Positions 1 through 7,614 of a stretch of 31,244 nt of DNA are shown here, piece after piece; the stretch's first letter is position 1, and the number at the start of each line of letters is the position of its first letter. The notes under the pieces were generated by a model. It ran no database searches. It worked only from the letters and a program-made list of their open reading frames with translations, and was not told the origin of the DNA. This stretch comes from CAYJFG01 sp051881695 (GTDB lineage: Bacteria; Bacillota; Clostridia; Oscillospirales; Acutalibacteraceae): assembly GCA_051881695.1 (NCBI GenBank), contig JBJEQJ010000030.1:1-31244 (forward strand), in the 5' to 3' direction. A program made the position numbers and the translations under genes.

Positions 1-60
1 TGCCTCCTTTTTTGTTTGTAAGGCTATGATATAACCTCCCCTAAGGGACGAGTCAAGCAT
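1..60 (-). promoter_or_regulatory. MerR-type promoter and ribosome site for a gene off the left edge
   Basis: Read on the minus strand, a -35 TTGACT (56-51) and a -10 TATCAT (31-26) are separated by 19 bases, the over-long spacing typical of MerR-family-controlled promoters. The spacer carries a dyad built on CCCT-A-AGGG (39-47). A GGAGG ribosome site follows at 7-3, so a coding region must start just beyond base 1. The layout resembles promoters of BmrR-like multidrug regulators. The gene itself cannot be seen. Confidence 0.6.
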
Positions 61-90
61 TATTTTTCTTTTAATTTACAAACATTTTAA

Positions 91-720
91 TCACTCGAAT
101 AATTGACCCGGAAGCTTCATTTTTTCCTTAATCGGAAACTCCTTACCAAATGCTTCAACCTCTGCTTCATCCACAAAATACCCCTGTGGTGTTGAATACT
201 CACCAGTAATTCCATTAAGATAGCCCGGTATCAATTCCTTGCACAAAAAGAATGACGCATCTTCTCCTTCCGGTAAGCCATGATAACGGATGCCGAATTT
301 GCTTGCATAAGTAAAACCGCTCTTTCCGTAAAAGTCAATATTGCCCTCAAAGCAGACAGCACCGCATCCAAGTTCCTTTGCTTTTTCCAGAGAATAGTCT
401 AATAAGATTTTGCCATATCCCTTTCTTTTGAAATCCGGCGCAATACAAATCGGTCCCATTGTCATTATGGGAATATTTCTTCCATCATCTGCCTTTATGA
501 TTGCTCTCATAAACATATTCTGACCTATGAACTTACCGTCCAGCTCCATAACAAAATCAAGCTCAGGAACAAATGCCGGATCATTTCGAAGCTGATTTAA
601 TACATAATGTTCAAAGCATCCCGGACGGTATACATTCCAAAAGCTTTCTCTTACCATATTCTCCACTTCTCGGTATTCTTCTTTTTTCTCTAAACGAATC
701 ACAATATTGTTTTTAATCAT
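91..720 (-). CDS. GNAT family N-acetyltransferase (YhbS-like)
   Basis: A 209-residue protein with a single GNAT fold. The acetyl-CoA pyrophosphate loop is visible as R-K-G-Y-G-K near residues 98-103, preceded by the strand GPICIAPDF, and a late strand with a FYGKSGF motif (about 128-134) is typical of the family. The substrate cannot be told from sequence. The start is supported by a GAGG ribosome site a few bases upstream. It lies 66 bases downstream of a tetR gene with no promoter or terminator seen between them, so the two are probably co-transcribed and the acetyltransferase controlled by that regulator. Drug or small-molecule acetylation is a guess from this context only. Confidence 0.85.
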   Translation of the reverse strand: MIKNNIVIRLEKKEEYREVENMVRESFWNVYRPGCFEHYVLNQLRNDPAFVPELDFVMELDGKFIGQNMFMRAIIKADDGRNIPIMTMGPICIAPDFKRKGYGKILLDYSLEKAKELGCGAVCFEGNIDFYGKSGFTYASKFGIRYHGLPEGEDASFFLCKELIPGYLNGITGEYSTPQGYFVDEAEVEAFGKEFPIKEKMKLPGQLFE

Positions 721-786
721 TTTTCCTCAACCTTTCTATTACTTTTGTTTATTCATTTTCTATATGTTTTTAAATTTTTGTTTTTC

Positions 787-1407
787 TCATACCGATTTCA
801 CTCCATGGCTCTGTATAAACTGTTTTGTATGATTACGCAGAATTTGAACATAACCCTCATTTTCTCCTTCTTTATCGGACATACTGATAAGAAGAAAAAG
901 CGGGGCATAATACTCTACTGCAAGCTGTCTGGGGTTTTCTTCCTTCAACACACCTTTTTTTGTCAGTTCACGAAACAAATCTTCCATATAGGAAACCGGC
1001 CCTTCAACAATACACTGACTGTAAAGCTCTGCCATTTCGGCATTTCGATATTGCTCCAACGTCAACATTCTTCGGAAGAGCAATGCAAAATTATCCTCTG
1101 TCCAGAATTTCAACTGTTCAACGGTATATTTCTCTATATCCTCCCAAGATGTAGTTGCATAGGAATCCGACATTTTATCATACTGTTCAACCGGCATCTG
1201 ATATTCTTTTGCTCTTTGGGCATCAATCTGTATCATTCTGTCAACAATGCTGTCAAAAATATCACGCTTGTTTTTATAATGCCTGTATAGAGCACCTTTG
1301 GTCATTCCAAGTTCCTCTGCGATGTTTCTGACAGATACAGCCTCATAACCATCTCTTGCAAATAACTGTAGTGCTGTTAATAAAATTTTTTCCTTAGTAT
1401 CACCCAT
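787..1407 (-). CDS. TetR family transcriptional regulator
   Basis: A 206-residue regulator with an N-terminal TetR helix-turn-helix (residues about 5-50), including the recognition segment GMTKGALYRHYKNK, and an all-helical ligand domain behind it. I chose the ATG at 1407 because it sits 7 bases after a GGAGGG ribosome site. A longer reading from a TTG at 1422 would overlap that site. Two palindromes that match each other lie just upstream, one of them inside the promoter spacer, so it very probably represses itself together with the downstream acetyltransferase. The ligand is unknown. Confidence 0.9.
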   Translation of the reverse strand: MGDTKEKILLTALQLFARDGYEAVSVRNIAEELGMTKGALYRHYKNKRDIFDSIVDRMIQIDAQRAKEYQMPVEQYDKMSDSYATTSWEDIEKYTVEQLKFWTEDNFALLFRRMLTLEQYRNAEMAELYSQCIVEGPVSYMEDLFRELTKKGVLKEENPRQLAVEYYAPLFLLISMSDKEGENEGYVQILRNHTKQFIQSHGVKSV

Positions 1408-1450
1408 ATTGTATCCCTCCAAAACATATAAATAATCTCTCTTTGTGTGA

Positions 1451-1499
1451 GTAAACGTTCGTTTACATCAATTGTAGTAAACGACCGTTTATTTGTCAA
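1451..1499 (-). promoter_or_regulatory. tetR-GNAT promoter with two overlapping TetR operators
   Basis: On the minus strand there is TTGACA (1499-1494), 17 bases, then TACAAT (1476-1471), a near-consensus sigma-A promoter. The 16-base palindrome GTAAACGACCGTTTAT (1477-1492) sits in the spacer. A second copy, GTAAACGTTCGTTTAC with perfect 7-base arms (1451-1466), lies just downstream of the -10 box. Binding at either would block RNA polymerase, which fits autorepression by the adjacent TetR protein. Confidence 0.8.
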
Positions 1500-1561
1500 T
1501 AGTAAAAAATAAAAAACATAATCATCACAAGCCTATCCGCTGCAATTCTTAGATCTCTCTT

Positions 1562-1645
1562 ATGCAAAAATCAGAAAATGAAACGCTTATTTTGAAAAAT
1601 GAAACGGTCTGGAAGTTTAGTGTCAGAATAAAAAATGGGGCATAA
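1562..1645 (+). pseudogene. Short remnant frame, possible recombinase C-terminus
   Basis: Twenty-seven codons end at a TAA. The part with N-E-T-L-I-L-K-N-E-T is repeated almost exactly at the right edge of the window (31214-31244), where it follows a recombinase fragment. That is the only reason for suspecting a recombinase tail. It has no ribosome site and is too short to be called a gene. Confidence 0.3.
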
Positions 1646-1841
1646 AAATACACTCAAAGACTGACTTTTTTATTACAAAACAGCTGTATTCAGCAATCAC
1701 TCTGACACTTTACTAAAAGGTAAAAGTGCAGTAAACACTGATTACAAGCCGTTTTCAAGACATAAAAAATGAACCGCAATCAGGATACGCTTTGTATCAA
1801 AATTGCGATTCTTATTTGGAGCAAATCTCTTATTTTAATAC

Positions 1842-1873
1842 AAATGCACCCAAACTAAATTGTGGGTGCATTT
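1842..1873. repeat. Perfect 10-bp inverted repeat (hairpin)
   Basis: The arms AAATGCACCC (1842-1851) and GGGTGCATTT (1864-1873) are exact complements around a 12-base loop. No good U-run follows on either strand, so a terminator role is uncertain. It may be an element end or a cruciform. Confidence 0.5.
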
Positions 1874-1948
1874 CGTATTTCTTGGTGCATCAGAAATACT
1901 ATTACATTTTAAAATTAGTCAATAGTAACTTACATAATACATAATAAA

Positions 1949-1980
1949 GCAGACTGAAATTTTAGTAAACTGCAGTCTGT
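1949..1980 (-). terminator. Terminator-like hairpin after the broken recombinase
   Basis: GCAGACTG at 1949-1956 pairs with CAGTCTGT near 1973-1980. It lies about 15 bases beyond the stop of the minus-strand recombinase remnant. A T-rich tract follows on the plus strand and a weaker one on the minus strand. Confidence 0.5.
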
Positions 1981-1996
1981 TTTATTTTCCGTATTT

Positions 1997-2801
1997 TTAC
2001 CCCTCAATTTCAGTACCGTCATTAAACCTGAATATTAAAGTTCCGTCTTTGCGAACCGTGACCGTATCAACAACCGTCAGCCAAAGGTAATTATCAAATT
2101 CGGTGAGCAGTTCGTCACGCTTTGAAAGGTTGGAAATAAAGCTGTCTATTGCTTTTCTTTTTGAAAGCTTATTATCTTTCTGCTGTTCAAGCTCATCATA
2201 TCTTGATTTTGCTTTTTCATATCGTTCAACATAGCTATTGTATCTCTCTGTATATTTTTCCTGATCCTGAGCCGATGAAGAATTTTCGGCTATGCACTTT
2301 TTAATAAGCTCGGTAACGACTTCAAGCTCACGGAGAAGTTCTGACATTTCTCTGTCAATCTCCTTAGTATCGGTCAGAACATCTCTTGTAAGTTTGCAAG
2401 CCTTTATGAACGGCTCTTTATCGGAAATCAGTCCGTTAAAAACCTTAAGAAATCGCTCCTTTATTTCATCTTCGGTAATATGCGGTGTTTTGCAACAGGT
2501 GTTGTTCTTGAATTTTCTGTTACACTGCCATATTACCGTTTTGTATTTGTCCGTTGAATGCCAGGTTTTAGAACCGTAAAAGCCACCGCAGTCACCGCAA
2601 ACGATTTTTGCACCGAATACACTCTTTCCACTGTAAGCTCTGTCTATGGCTTTGTATCAATTCACTGTAGTAGCTTATCTGTGCAGACAATGAATGCAAC
2701 ATTTCATCTTTGCCCGATGATACCCTGGCATATGCCGCTACTCTTTTTGCTTTCGGCTGTTTAGGAATCGGGAAATTAACTTTTTCAACAATTCTGCTCA
2801 T
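1997..2801 (-). pseudogene. Large serine recombinase with its middle deleted
   Basis: The N-terminal 51 residues (catalytic motif Y-A-R-V-S-S-G-K-D, ending near S-Y-Y-S-E-L-I-Q-S-H) closely match the intact recombinase at 23990-25552. The reading then jumps, in another frame, to the zinc ribbon (C-G-D-C-G-G-F-Y-G) and the C-terminal coiled coil and tail ending at 1997. Relative to the intact copy, residues about 52-303 are missing, roughly 750 bases, with the junction near 2645-2655 and a frameshift there. The start at 2801 has a GGGGGTG ribosome site. Catalysis is impossible because most of the resolvase domain and the DNA-binding recombinase domain are gone. It is the third member of a zinc-finger/small-gene/recombinase cassette whose first two genes still look intact. 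Confidence 0.9.
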
Positions 2802-2846
2802 AACAGCACCCCCCTTACGGTTACATATTACCTCTGAAATCCTATA

Positions 2847-3020
2847 TTATCCACTCATTTCACTGAATATGGTACACGAAGATAAGCCGTTTTCACGGGC
2901 GATAATTGTATCAATTTCAGAGTACTCATCAGCGGTAATTATGTTTGATTTCAGCATACTTTTAATAACTGACATTGATATTCTGTAAGCAACCACCTTG
3001 CCATAAAGTTCTTTTGTCAT
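2847..3020 (-). CDS. Small SHOCT-like protein of the recombinase cassette
   Basis: A 57-residue protein whose centre reads M-L-K-S-N-I-I-T-A-D-E-Y, the short 'glycine/asn-I-I-T-x-x-E-(F/Y)' pattern of SHOCT-like oligomerisation segments. The ATG at 3020 overlaps the stop of the upstream zinc-finger gene (ATGA) and has a GGAGAAC ribosome site. A homologue of 73 residues holds the same place in the intact cassette at 23769-23990. It is unclear whether it is still expressed now that its recombinase is broken. Its function is unknown; helping or gating the recombinase is inference from position alone. Confidence 0.7.
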   Translation of the reverse strand: MTKELYGKVVAYRISMSVIKSMLKSNIITADEYSEIDTIIARENGLSSCTIFSEMSG

Positions 3021-3400
3021 ATTCTGTTCTCCTTGCGTCTTACATCGGCAAAGCACTTAACGGAACAATATTTGCTTTTTGCACGGTCACTCTGAAAAGC
3101 AATACCGCAATATGCGCATATATGACTATATAATTTTTTAGGTTTGCGATTCTGGGGATGTGCCGACCACCAGGAATTACGGCATTTATCCGAACAAAAT
3201 TTCTTTTGCCGTTTATGCTTTGTCTGCACAATCGGTTTTCCGCAATGCATACAGGTTTCAAAGGGTGATTTAGTTTTTGCATTTCTTCTATAGAATGATT
3301 TAACCGTATTTATTGAAAGTTGCAGATGATTTGCTATTTCCGAAAAAGTCATTCCATTTGAACGCATCCGTATAATACTTGTTTTCTGTTCCTTATTCAT
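3017..3400 (-). CDS. Helix-turn-helix/double zinc-finger protein of the recombinase cassette
   Basis: A 127-residue protein. Residues 1-40 form a helix-turn-helix resembling sigma-like or resolvase-type recognition helices (I-A-N-H-L-Q-L-S-I-N-T-V-K-S-F). Two treble-clef-like zinc clusters follow: C-x2-C-G with C-S-D-K-C, then C-x2-C-G with Y-C-S-V-K-C-F. I chose ATG 3400, 6 bases behind a GAGAGGTG ribosome site, over an upstream start at 3445. The same gene is found at 23381-23776 in front of the intact recombinase and, decayed, at 3626-3885. DNA binding near the recombination site is the likely role but is inferred. Confidence 0.8.
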   Translation of the reverse strand: MNKEQKTSIIRMRSNGMTFSEIANHLQLSINTVKSFYRRNAKTKSPFETCMHCGKPIVQTKHKRQKKFCSDKCRNSWWSAHPQNRKPKKLYSHICAYCGIAFQSDRAKSKYCSVKCFADVRRKENRI

Positions 3401-3533
3401 GAAAGACACCTCTCTTTTCTTTGATGTGTCTATAGGCAAAAACAATTAATAAAATCCGAAGTCCCATAGTCACAAAATTTTCTTCAAGAGTATAAGGACA
3501 GAAATGTTGATTTTAAGAACCAAACAGAAAAAA

Positions 3534-3565
3534 GCCCATCAGAGAAATCAATCTACAACGGACAT
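3534..3565. repeat. Decayed copy of the 18.05-kb hairpin
   Basis: This 32-base stretch matches 18046-18077 at 27 of 32 positions in the same orientation (core CAGAGAAATCAATCT). The substitutions fall mostly in the second arm, so the stem no longer pairs well here. It is either a remnant of the same element or an older copy of the same terminator. Confidence 0.5.
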
Positions 3566-3625
3566 AAGTGCTATAAAAATATTCAGTTAAATTCTTGTTT
3601 CTTTTTTGTGCCAATTTCAGCTATT

Positions 3626-3885
3626 TCAGTGACTGAAACAATACACTTCGAACACATCAGCTTTGCTTGTGTTAATGGCGGGTTCTGTAGCAGATGGGTT
3701 TCCGCAACACTTACATACTGTGACTTCTGCATCGGGGCGAAAGATCAAACTGACAAGTTTTCGCCGTTAGCAGAACTCTTCACCGTATCCTTTAATAAGC
3801 TAAGTAGCTTACTTCTCTTCTTATATTCATTTCCGACAGCACGGAGATTCTTAATCTTCTGACGCTGTTCATCTGTAATAGCTTC
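3626..3885 (-). pseudogene. Decayed helix-turn-helix/zinc-finger gene (third cassette remnant)
   Basis: A frame reading D-E-Q-R-Q-K-I-K-N-L-R-A-V-G-N-E-Y then L-K-D-T-V-K-S aligns with the helix-turn-helix of the two intact zinc-finger genes. After a stop and frame change, the zinc motif V-C-K-C-C-G-N-P is recognisable, ending at a TGA at 3626. A GGAGG ribosome site remains at 3892-3888 but no start codon fits it. It is short of one zinc cluster. This indicates that a further recombinase cassette once lay here. Confidence 0.6.
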
Positions 3886-4244
3886 AGACCTCCTATATTT
3901 GAAAAGTCATCTCTTCTGAAAGTTATGCAACCCTGTCAACTGGATTCCCGTTGTTTGAGAAAATGAGCATAAAAACCAGTTATCCACTACGGCAACCTCA
4001 TAGTACAGAACCATACTTTTTCAGACTAATAATCAGAATAATATCCTAACTTTCTTACTGACATTCAACTAACTCATCTTCAAGATAATGATTGAGCCTT
4101 ACCGTCAAACAAGACAGCAAAATACCACCGTAATACAAACACTTTACTCCAAAAAAATCCCGGCAGTCTATCTGCCCAGTTTTAATTGTAACCGTCAAAT
4201 GAGCACATAAAACCAGATAGCAACCAATCGCTGACTTTGATATT

Positions 4245-4484
4245 TTAATCTCTTAAGTTTTTAGCATTGAATTTTGCCAAAGCATTCCATATTATAAGTA
4301 TATCTACCGTTTCGTCTTCTTTAAGATTCGGAAATCTTGTGAATATGTAAGTCACGTATTTATACGGATCAAGATTATTATCCTTGGCTGTCTCAATTAT
4401 GTTGCAAACCACCGCACTGCCTTGTGCGCCGGACTTTTTATTGCCAAATAGAAAGCTTTTTCTGCACCACATAGCAACACTCAA
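4245..4484 (-). pseudogene. IS66 family transposase, C-terminal fragment
   Basis: Only the last ~75 residues of an IS66 TnpC-type transposase remain. The recognisable tail is R-K-S-F-L-F-G-N-K-K-S-G-A-Q-G-S-A, then I-I-E-T-A-K-D-N-N-L-D-P-Y-K-Y, then L-P-N-L-like F-P-N-L-K. The DDE catalytic core is absent, so it cannot transpose. No partner TnpA/TnpB genes are nearby. It points to past insertion between the sugar operon and the left recombinase cassette. Confidence 0.75.
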
Positions 4485-4540
4485 CCCACTGCTGTTACAT
4501 TCCTTAGCCTGCTTTTACCACAAAGTTAAATTCTGTATTT

Positions 4541-4581
4541 AATAAAAACACCTCCATACAATCTACTATCGTACGGAGGTG
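4541..4581 (-). terminator. Terminator of the galactoside operon
   Basis: On the minus strand CACCTCCGTAC and GTATGGAGGTG form an 11-base-pair stem with one G-T pair or mismatch, followed directly by TTTTTATT. It lies about 135 bases beyond the galE stop codon, where the long minus-strand operon should end. Confidence 0.8.
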
Positions 4582-4716
4582 CATTAGTTTTATTTTATAC
4601 TTTGATTATCTTTTGAAATTTAATTCCGGACGTCTTTTTCGGCAATCTATCCTTAACAAAACATCGGGATAAATAAAACAAGATAATTCTTTAATATTTT
4701 GAAAATTGTCGTTTTG

Positions 4717-5712
4717 TCAATCGGATAGATATCCGTTAAGATGTGTACTGTGCCACTTCCACGCAGTTTCTATAATTGTTGAAAGATCATTATATTCGGG
4801 TTTCCAGCCAAGGATATTCTTTGCTTTGTCGCTTGAAGCGATAAGTATTGCAGGGTCGCCTGCTCTGCGTTCTTCTTCAATTACTTTTATCTCTTTTCCT
4901 GTGACCTTTTTAGCCGTTTCAATAACCTCTCTTACCGAGAATCCGACGCCGTTGCCTAGGTTGAAAATATTGCTTTCACCGCCGTTTAACAGATACTTAA
5001 CGGCAAGGATATGTGCCTGTGCAAGGTCTTTAACATGAATATAGTCACGGATGCAGGTTCCGTCAGGTGTGTTGTAATCGGTTCCGAATATGCTTATATG
5101 GTCCCTTGTACCGTTTGCCGCCTGCAAAATAATCGGGATAAGATGGGTTTCAGGGGTGTGCGCCTCACCGATTTTTCCGCTGATATGAGCGCCGCAGGCG
5201 TTGAAGTAACGCAGTGAAACATACTTCAAGCCGTGTGCCTGCTGAGTCCAATAGAACATTCTCTCCATTGCTTTTTTTGTTTCACCGTAGCAGTTAGTCG
5301 GGTTGGTCGGATCATCTTCAAGAATAGGCGTATGTTTTGGTTCGCCGTAGGTTGCCGCTGTTGATGAAAATACAATATTTTTGATATTGTGTGCTATGAG
5401 TGATTCAAGCAGCACCTTTGTTCCGCACAAGTTGTTGTCGTAGTACTTGAGCGGATTTATCATACTTTCGCCGACAAGTGAATTTGCCGCAAAATGAATA
5501 ACTGCGTCTATATTTTTCTCTACATCAAGAACACTATCTATATGAACTCTGTTTCTCAAATCACCCTTGTAAAACTTTGCCTTTGGATGCACAGCCTCAA
5601 TATGACCTGTTTCAAGGTTATCAAAAACAATAACCTCATCGCCCTGTTCAATAAGACTGTAAACTGTATGTGAGCCTATATATCCTGCTCCTCCGAGTAC
5701 AAGAATTTTCAT
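4717..5712 (-). CDS. galE: UDP-glucose 4-epimerase
   Basis: A 331-residue short-chain dehydrogenase/reductase-type epimerase of normal length. It interconverts UDP-galactose and UDP-glucose in the Leloir pathway, in the cytoplasm. The NAD-binding G-G-A-G-Y-I-G loop is at residues 8-14, S-S-T-A-A-T-Y-G carries the active-site serine, and Y-G-E-T-K carries the Tyr-x-x-x-Lys pair. The start has a GGAGAA ribosome site. It is the last gene of the nine-gene operon, 35 bases after the GH13 gene, and is followed by a clear terminator. It closes the Leloir pathway begun by galK and galT in the same operon. Confidence 0.95.
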   Translation of the reverse strand: MKILVLGGAGYIGSHTVYSLIEQGDEVIVFDNLETGHIEAVHPKAKFYKGDLRNRVHIDSVLDVEKNIDAVIHFAANSLVGESMINPLKYYDNNLCGTKVLLESLIAHNIKNIVFSSTAATYGEPKHTPILEDDPTNPTNCYGETKKAMERMFYWTQQAHGLKYVSLRYFNACGAHISGKIGEAHTPETHLIPIILQAANGTRDHISIFGTDYNTPDGTCIRDYIHVKDLAQAHILAVKYLLNGGESNIFNLGNGVGFSVREVIETAKKVTGKEIKVIEEERRAGDPAILIASSDKAKNILGWKPEYNDLSTIIETAWKWHSTHLNGYLSD

Positions 5713-5747
5713 AATGTTTCTCCTTTCCGTAACTTATCTCCGTCATT

Positions 5748-7598
5748 TTATACATCAAGTAAAAGCCAGCTAAAACCATATGGCTTTAGTTCAATGGAAA
5801 TACTGCACACCTCATCATCAGTGAATAAATCTCTTCCGCTTTTTACACCGTCAAGAAACACGGATTGAACCTTATCACTAAAATTAAAAAATGCAAGCAA
5901 CTTTTTATTTTCATATTCTCTGCAAATTCCCAGAACGCTGTCAGAACCTGTATCCACTGTCTGAAAATCTGCTTCTGCTCTGAAAGCCTCGTTTTGGGCT
6001 CTGCATTTTTCAAGTTTCAGAATACTCTGAAAAATCCTGCCCTGAACCGTATCTGAGTCATCGCAGTTTTCGGCAAGCTTCCAATTAAACTTTCTTCTGT
6101 GCAGATAACGGCTGTCAACACTCTTTTCGGGATTATCGTGATAGCTGCAATCATTGAGCTGTCCTATTTCATCGCCGCTGTAAAGAACGGGAATACCGCT
6201 TTGCGTGAGCATATAAGCGTGGAGCATAATATCACAGTCAATTGATTTTTCAAGCTTGTCCGTATCTTTTTCTTCAAGTGCAGCTTCTATTCCGCAAAGA
6301 CTTGCCGTTGTTCCGCAAAGCCGAGCGTCACCGAGCCTTGGGTCATTATTATAAAGCTCTCCCCTTGCGTTGCTGTCGGGAAACTTTCCTGTAAAATAAT
6401 CATTAAGGAATTTTTTATGCGGTATCTCACTTATGCCAAATTGCTTTAGCCAATCATAATCCAGTCCCCAGCCTATGTCATCGTGACAACGCAGGTAGTT
6501 TAAAAAGATATAATCTTTCGGCAATTCGGAAAGCTGATTCATCTGACGTTTAAGAAGTCTTACATCTTTTGTTGCAACGGTGTGCCATGTACTTGCCATC
6601 GTTGTTACATTATAAAGCATATGACATTCGGGCTTTTCAACAGTTCCGAAATAAGGCACAACCTTTGACGGCTCCATAACAACCTCACCCAAGAGCAGTA
6701 CGGAGGGACAGACAATTTCCGTTATTATGCGCATCATTCTGACAAGCGAATGAACCTTAGGAAGATTACGGCAGCTTGTTCCAAGCTCCTTCCATATATA
6801 CGGAACAGCATCAAGTCTTATAACATCAATTCCTCGGTTTGCAATTGAAAGCATATTTCCGACCATATCGTTGAACACTACGCAGTTTCCGTAGTTCAAG
6901 TCCCATTGATAAGGATAAAAGGTAGTCATCACAATTTTGTCGCAGTCGTCAAGATAAGTAAAATTTCCCGGTGCTGTTGTCGGAAAGACCTGCGGAACAG
7001 TCTGTTCAAACTTATTGGGATATTCCCAATCATCAAAGAAAAAATATCTTTTTTGAGCTTCAGTATCGCCGTTTCGTGCTGCTCTTGCCCACTCGTGGTC
7101 CTCACTTGTGTGATTCATAACGAAATCAAGACAACAGCTTATTCCGTTTTTATGACACTCGGCTGTCAGCTTTTCAAGTTCAGCCATTGTGCCAAGCTCG
7201 TGCTGAACCTTTCTGAAATCAGATACGGCATATCCGCCGTCACTCCTGCCCTTTGGAGTTTTCAGCAAAGGCATAAAATGCAAATAGTTTACTCCGCATT
7301 TCTTTAGATAGTCAATTTTTTCTCTTACACCTTTAAGGTTGTCTGCAAAAGCGTCAACATACAACATCATACCGATTATATTTTTCGTTTTATACCAATC
7401 GGGATTTTTCTCTTTTTCTCTGTCAAGCTTTTTCAATGAGCTTTTTCGACGCTTGTAATACTCGTATAATGAATCACATAACCAGGAAAAGGCTTTCATA
7501 TCATTGTTATACACTTCACAATACAGCCATTTCAGCTCATCATAGCGTTTTGAAAAGCGTTCAACAAATTCCTTTTCCCACTTAGCTGATTTATTCAC
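5748..7598 (-). CDS. Amylosucrase-family (GH13_4) sucrose-splitting enzyme
   Basis: A 616-residue GH13 protein close to full amylosucrase length. It matches that family over its course: Y-V-D-x-F-A-D-N-L-K-G, S-D-G-G-Y-A-V-S, Q-W-D-L-N-Y-G-N, the nucleophile in I-R-L-D-A-V-P (Asp263), the acid/base in L-G-E-V (Glu305) and C-H-D-D-I-G-W (His372-Asp373). Amylosucrases act on sucrose, releasing fructose and either building an alpha-1,4-glucan or hydrolysing. It reads from a GTG at 7598 with a GAGGTG ribosome site 7 bases ahead. There is no signal peptide, so it acts in the cytoplasm. Next to a fructokinase and behind an alpha-galactosidase, its likely job is to split the sucrose left after galactose is removed from raffinose-type sugars. 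Polymerase versus hydrolase activity cannot be told here. Confidence 0.85.
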   Translation of the reverse strand: MNKSAKWEKEFVERFSKRYDELKWLYCEVYNNDMKAFSWLCDSLYEYYKRRKSSLKKLDREKEKNPDWYKTKNIIGMMLYVDAFADNLKGVREKIDYLKKCGVNYLHFMPLLKTPKGRSDGGYAVSDFRKVQHELGTMAELEKLTAECHKNGISCCLDFVMNHTSEDHEWARAARNGDTEAQKRYFFFDDWEYPNKFEQTVPQVFPTTAPGNFTYLDDCDKIVMTTFYPYQWDLNYGNCVVFNDMVGNMLSIANRGIDVIRLDAVPYIWKELGTSCRNLPKVHSLVRMMRIITEIVCPSVLLLGEVVMEPSKVVPYFGTVEKPECHMLYNVTTMASTWHTVATKDVRLLKRQMNQLSELPKDYIFLNYLRCHDDIGWGLDYDWLKQFGISEIPHKKFLNDYFTGKFPDSNARGELYNNDPRLGDARLCGTTASLCGIEAALEEKDTDKLEKSIDCDIMLHAYMLTQSGIPVLYSGDEIGQLNDCSYHDNPEKSVDSRYLHRRKFNWKLAENCDDSDTVQGRIFQSILKLEKCRAQNEAFRAEADFQTVDTGSDSVLGICREYENKKLLAFFNFSDKVQSVFLDGVKSGRDLFTDDEVCSISIELKPYGFSWLLLDV

Positions 7599-7614
7599 TA
7601 CTCATCACCTCAAT

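Larger units (their letters stand above)
1500..1996. other. Gene-free stretch with a recombinase-like tail and three hairpins
   Basis: No intact gene is visible. The stretch holds a 27-codon open frame at 1562-1645 (described separately), a two-tier inverted repeat at 1775-1807 (CGCAAT/ATTGCG outside GATAC/GTATC), a perfect 10-base-pair stem at 1842-1873 (AAATGCACCC with GGGTGCATTT), and the terminator-like hairpin at 1949-1980. It reads as leftover mobile-element DNA. Confidence 0.5.
3446..4244. other. Gene-free stretch of decayed mobile DNA
   Basis: This stretch holds the decayed hairpin at 3534-3565, a dead zinc-finger gene (3626-3885) and the 3' non-coding side of an IS66 remnant. An 18-19-base imperfect direct repeat, AATGAGCA(C)ATAAAA(A)CCAG, occurs at 3962-3979 and 4198-4216. 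I see no intact gene. Confidence 0.5.

Noticed and set aside
745..1290. Plus-strand open frame of 181 codons opposite the tetR gene
   Set aside because: It is antisense to a clear TetR protein, its composition is unlike a real protein, and it has no ribosome site.
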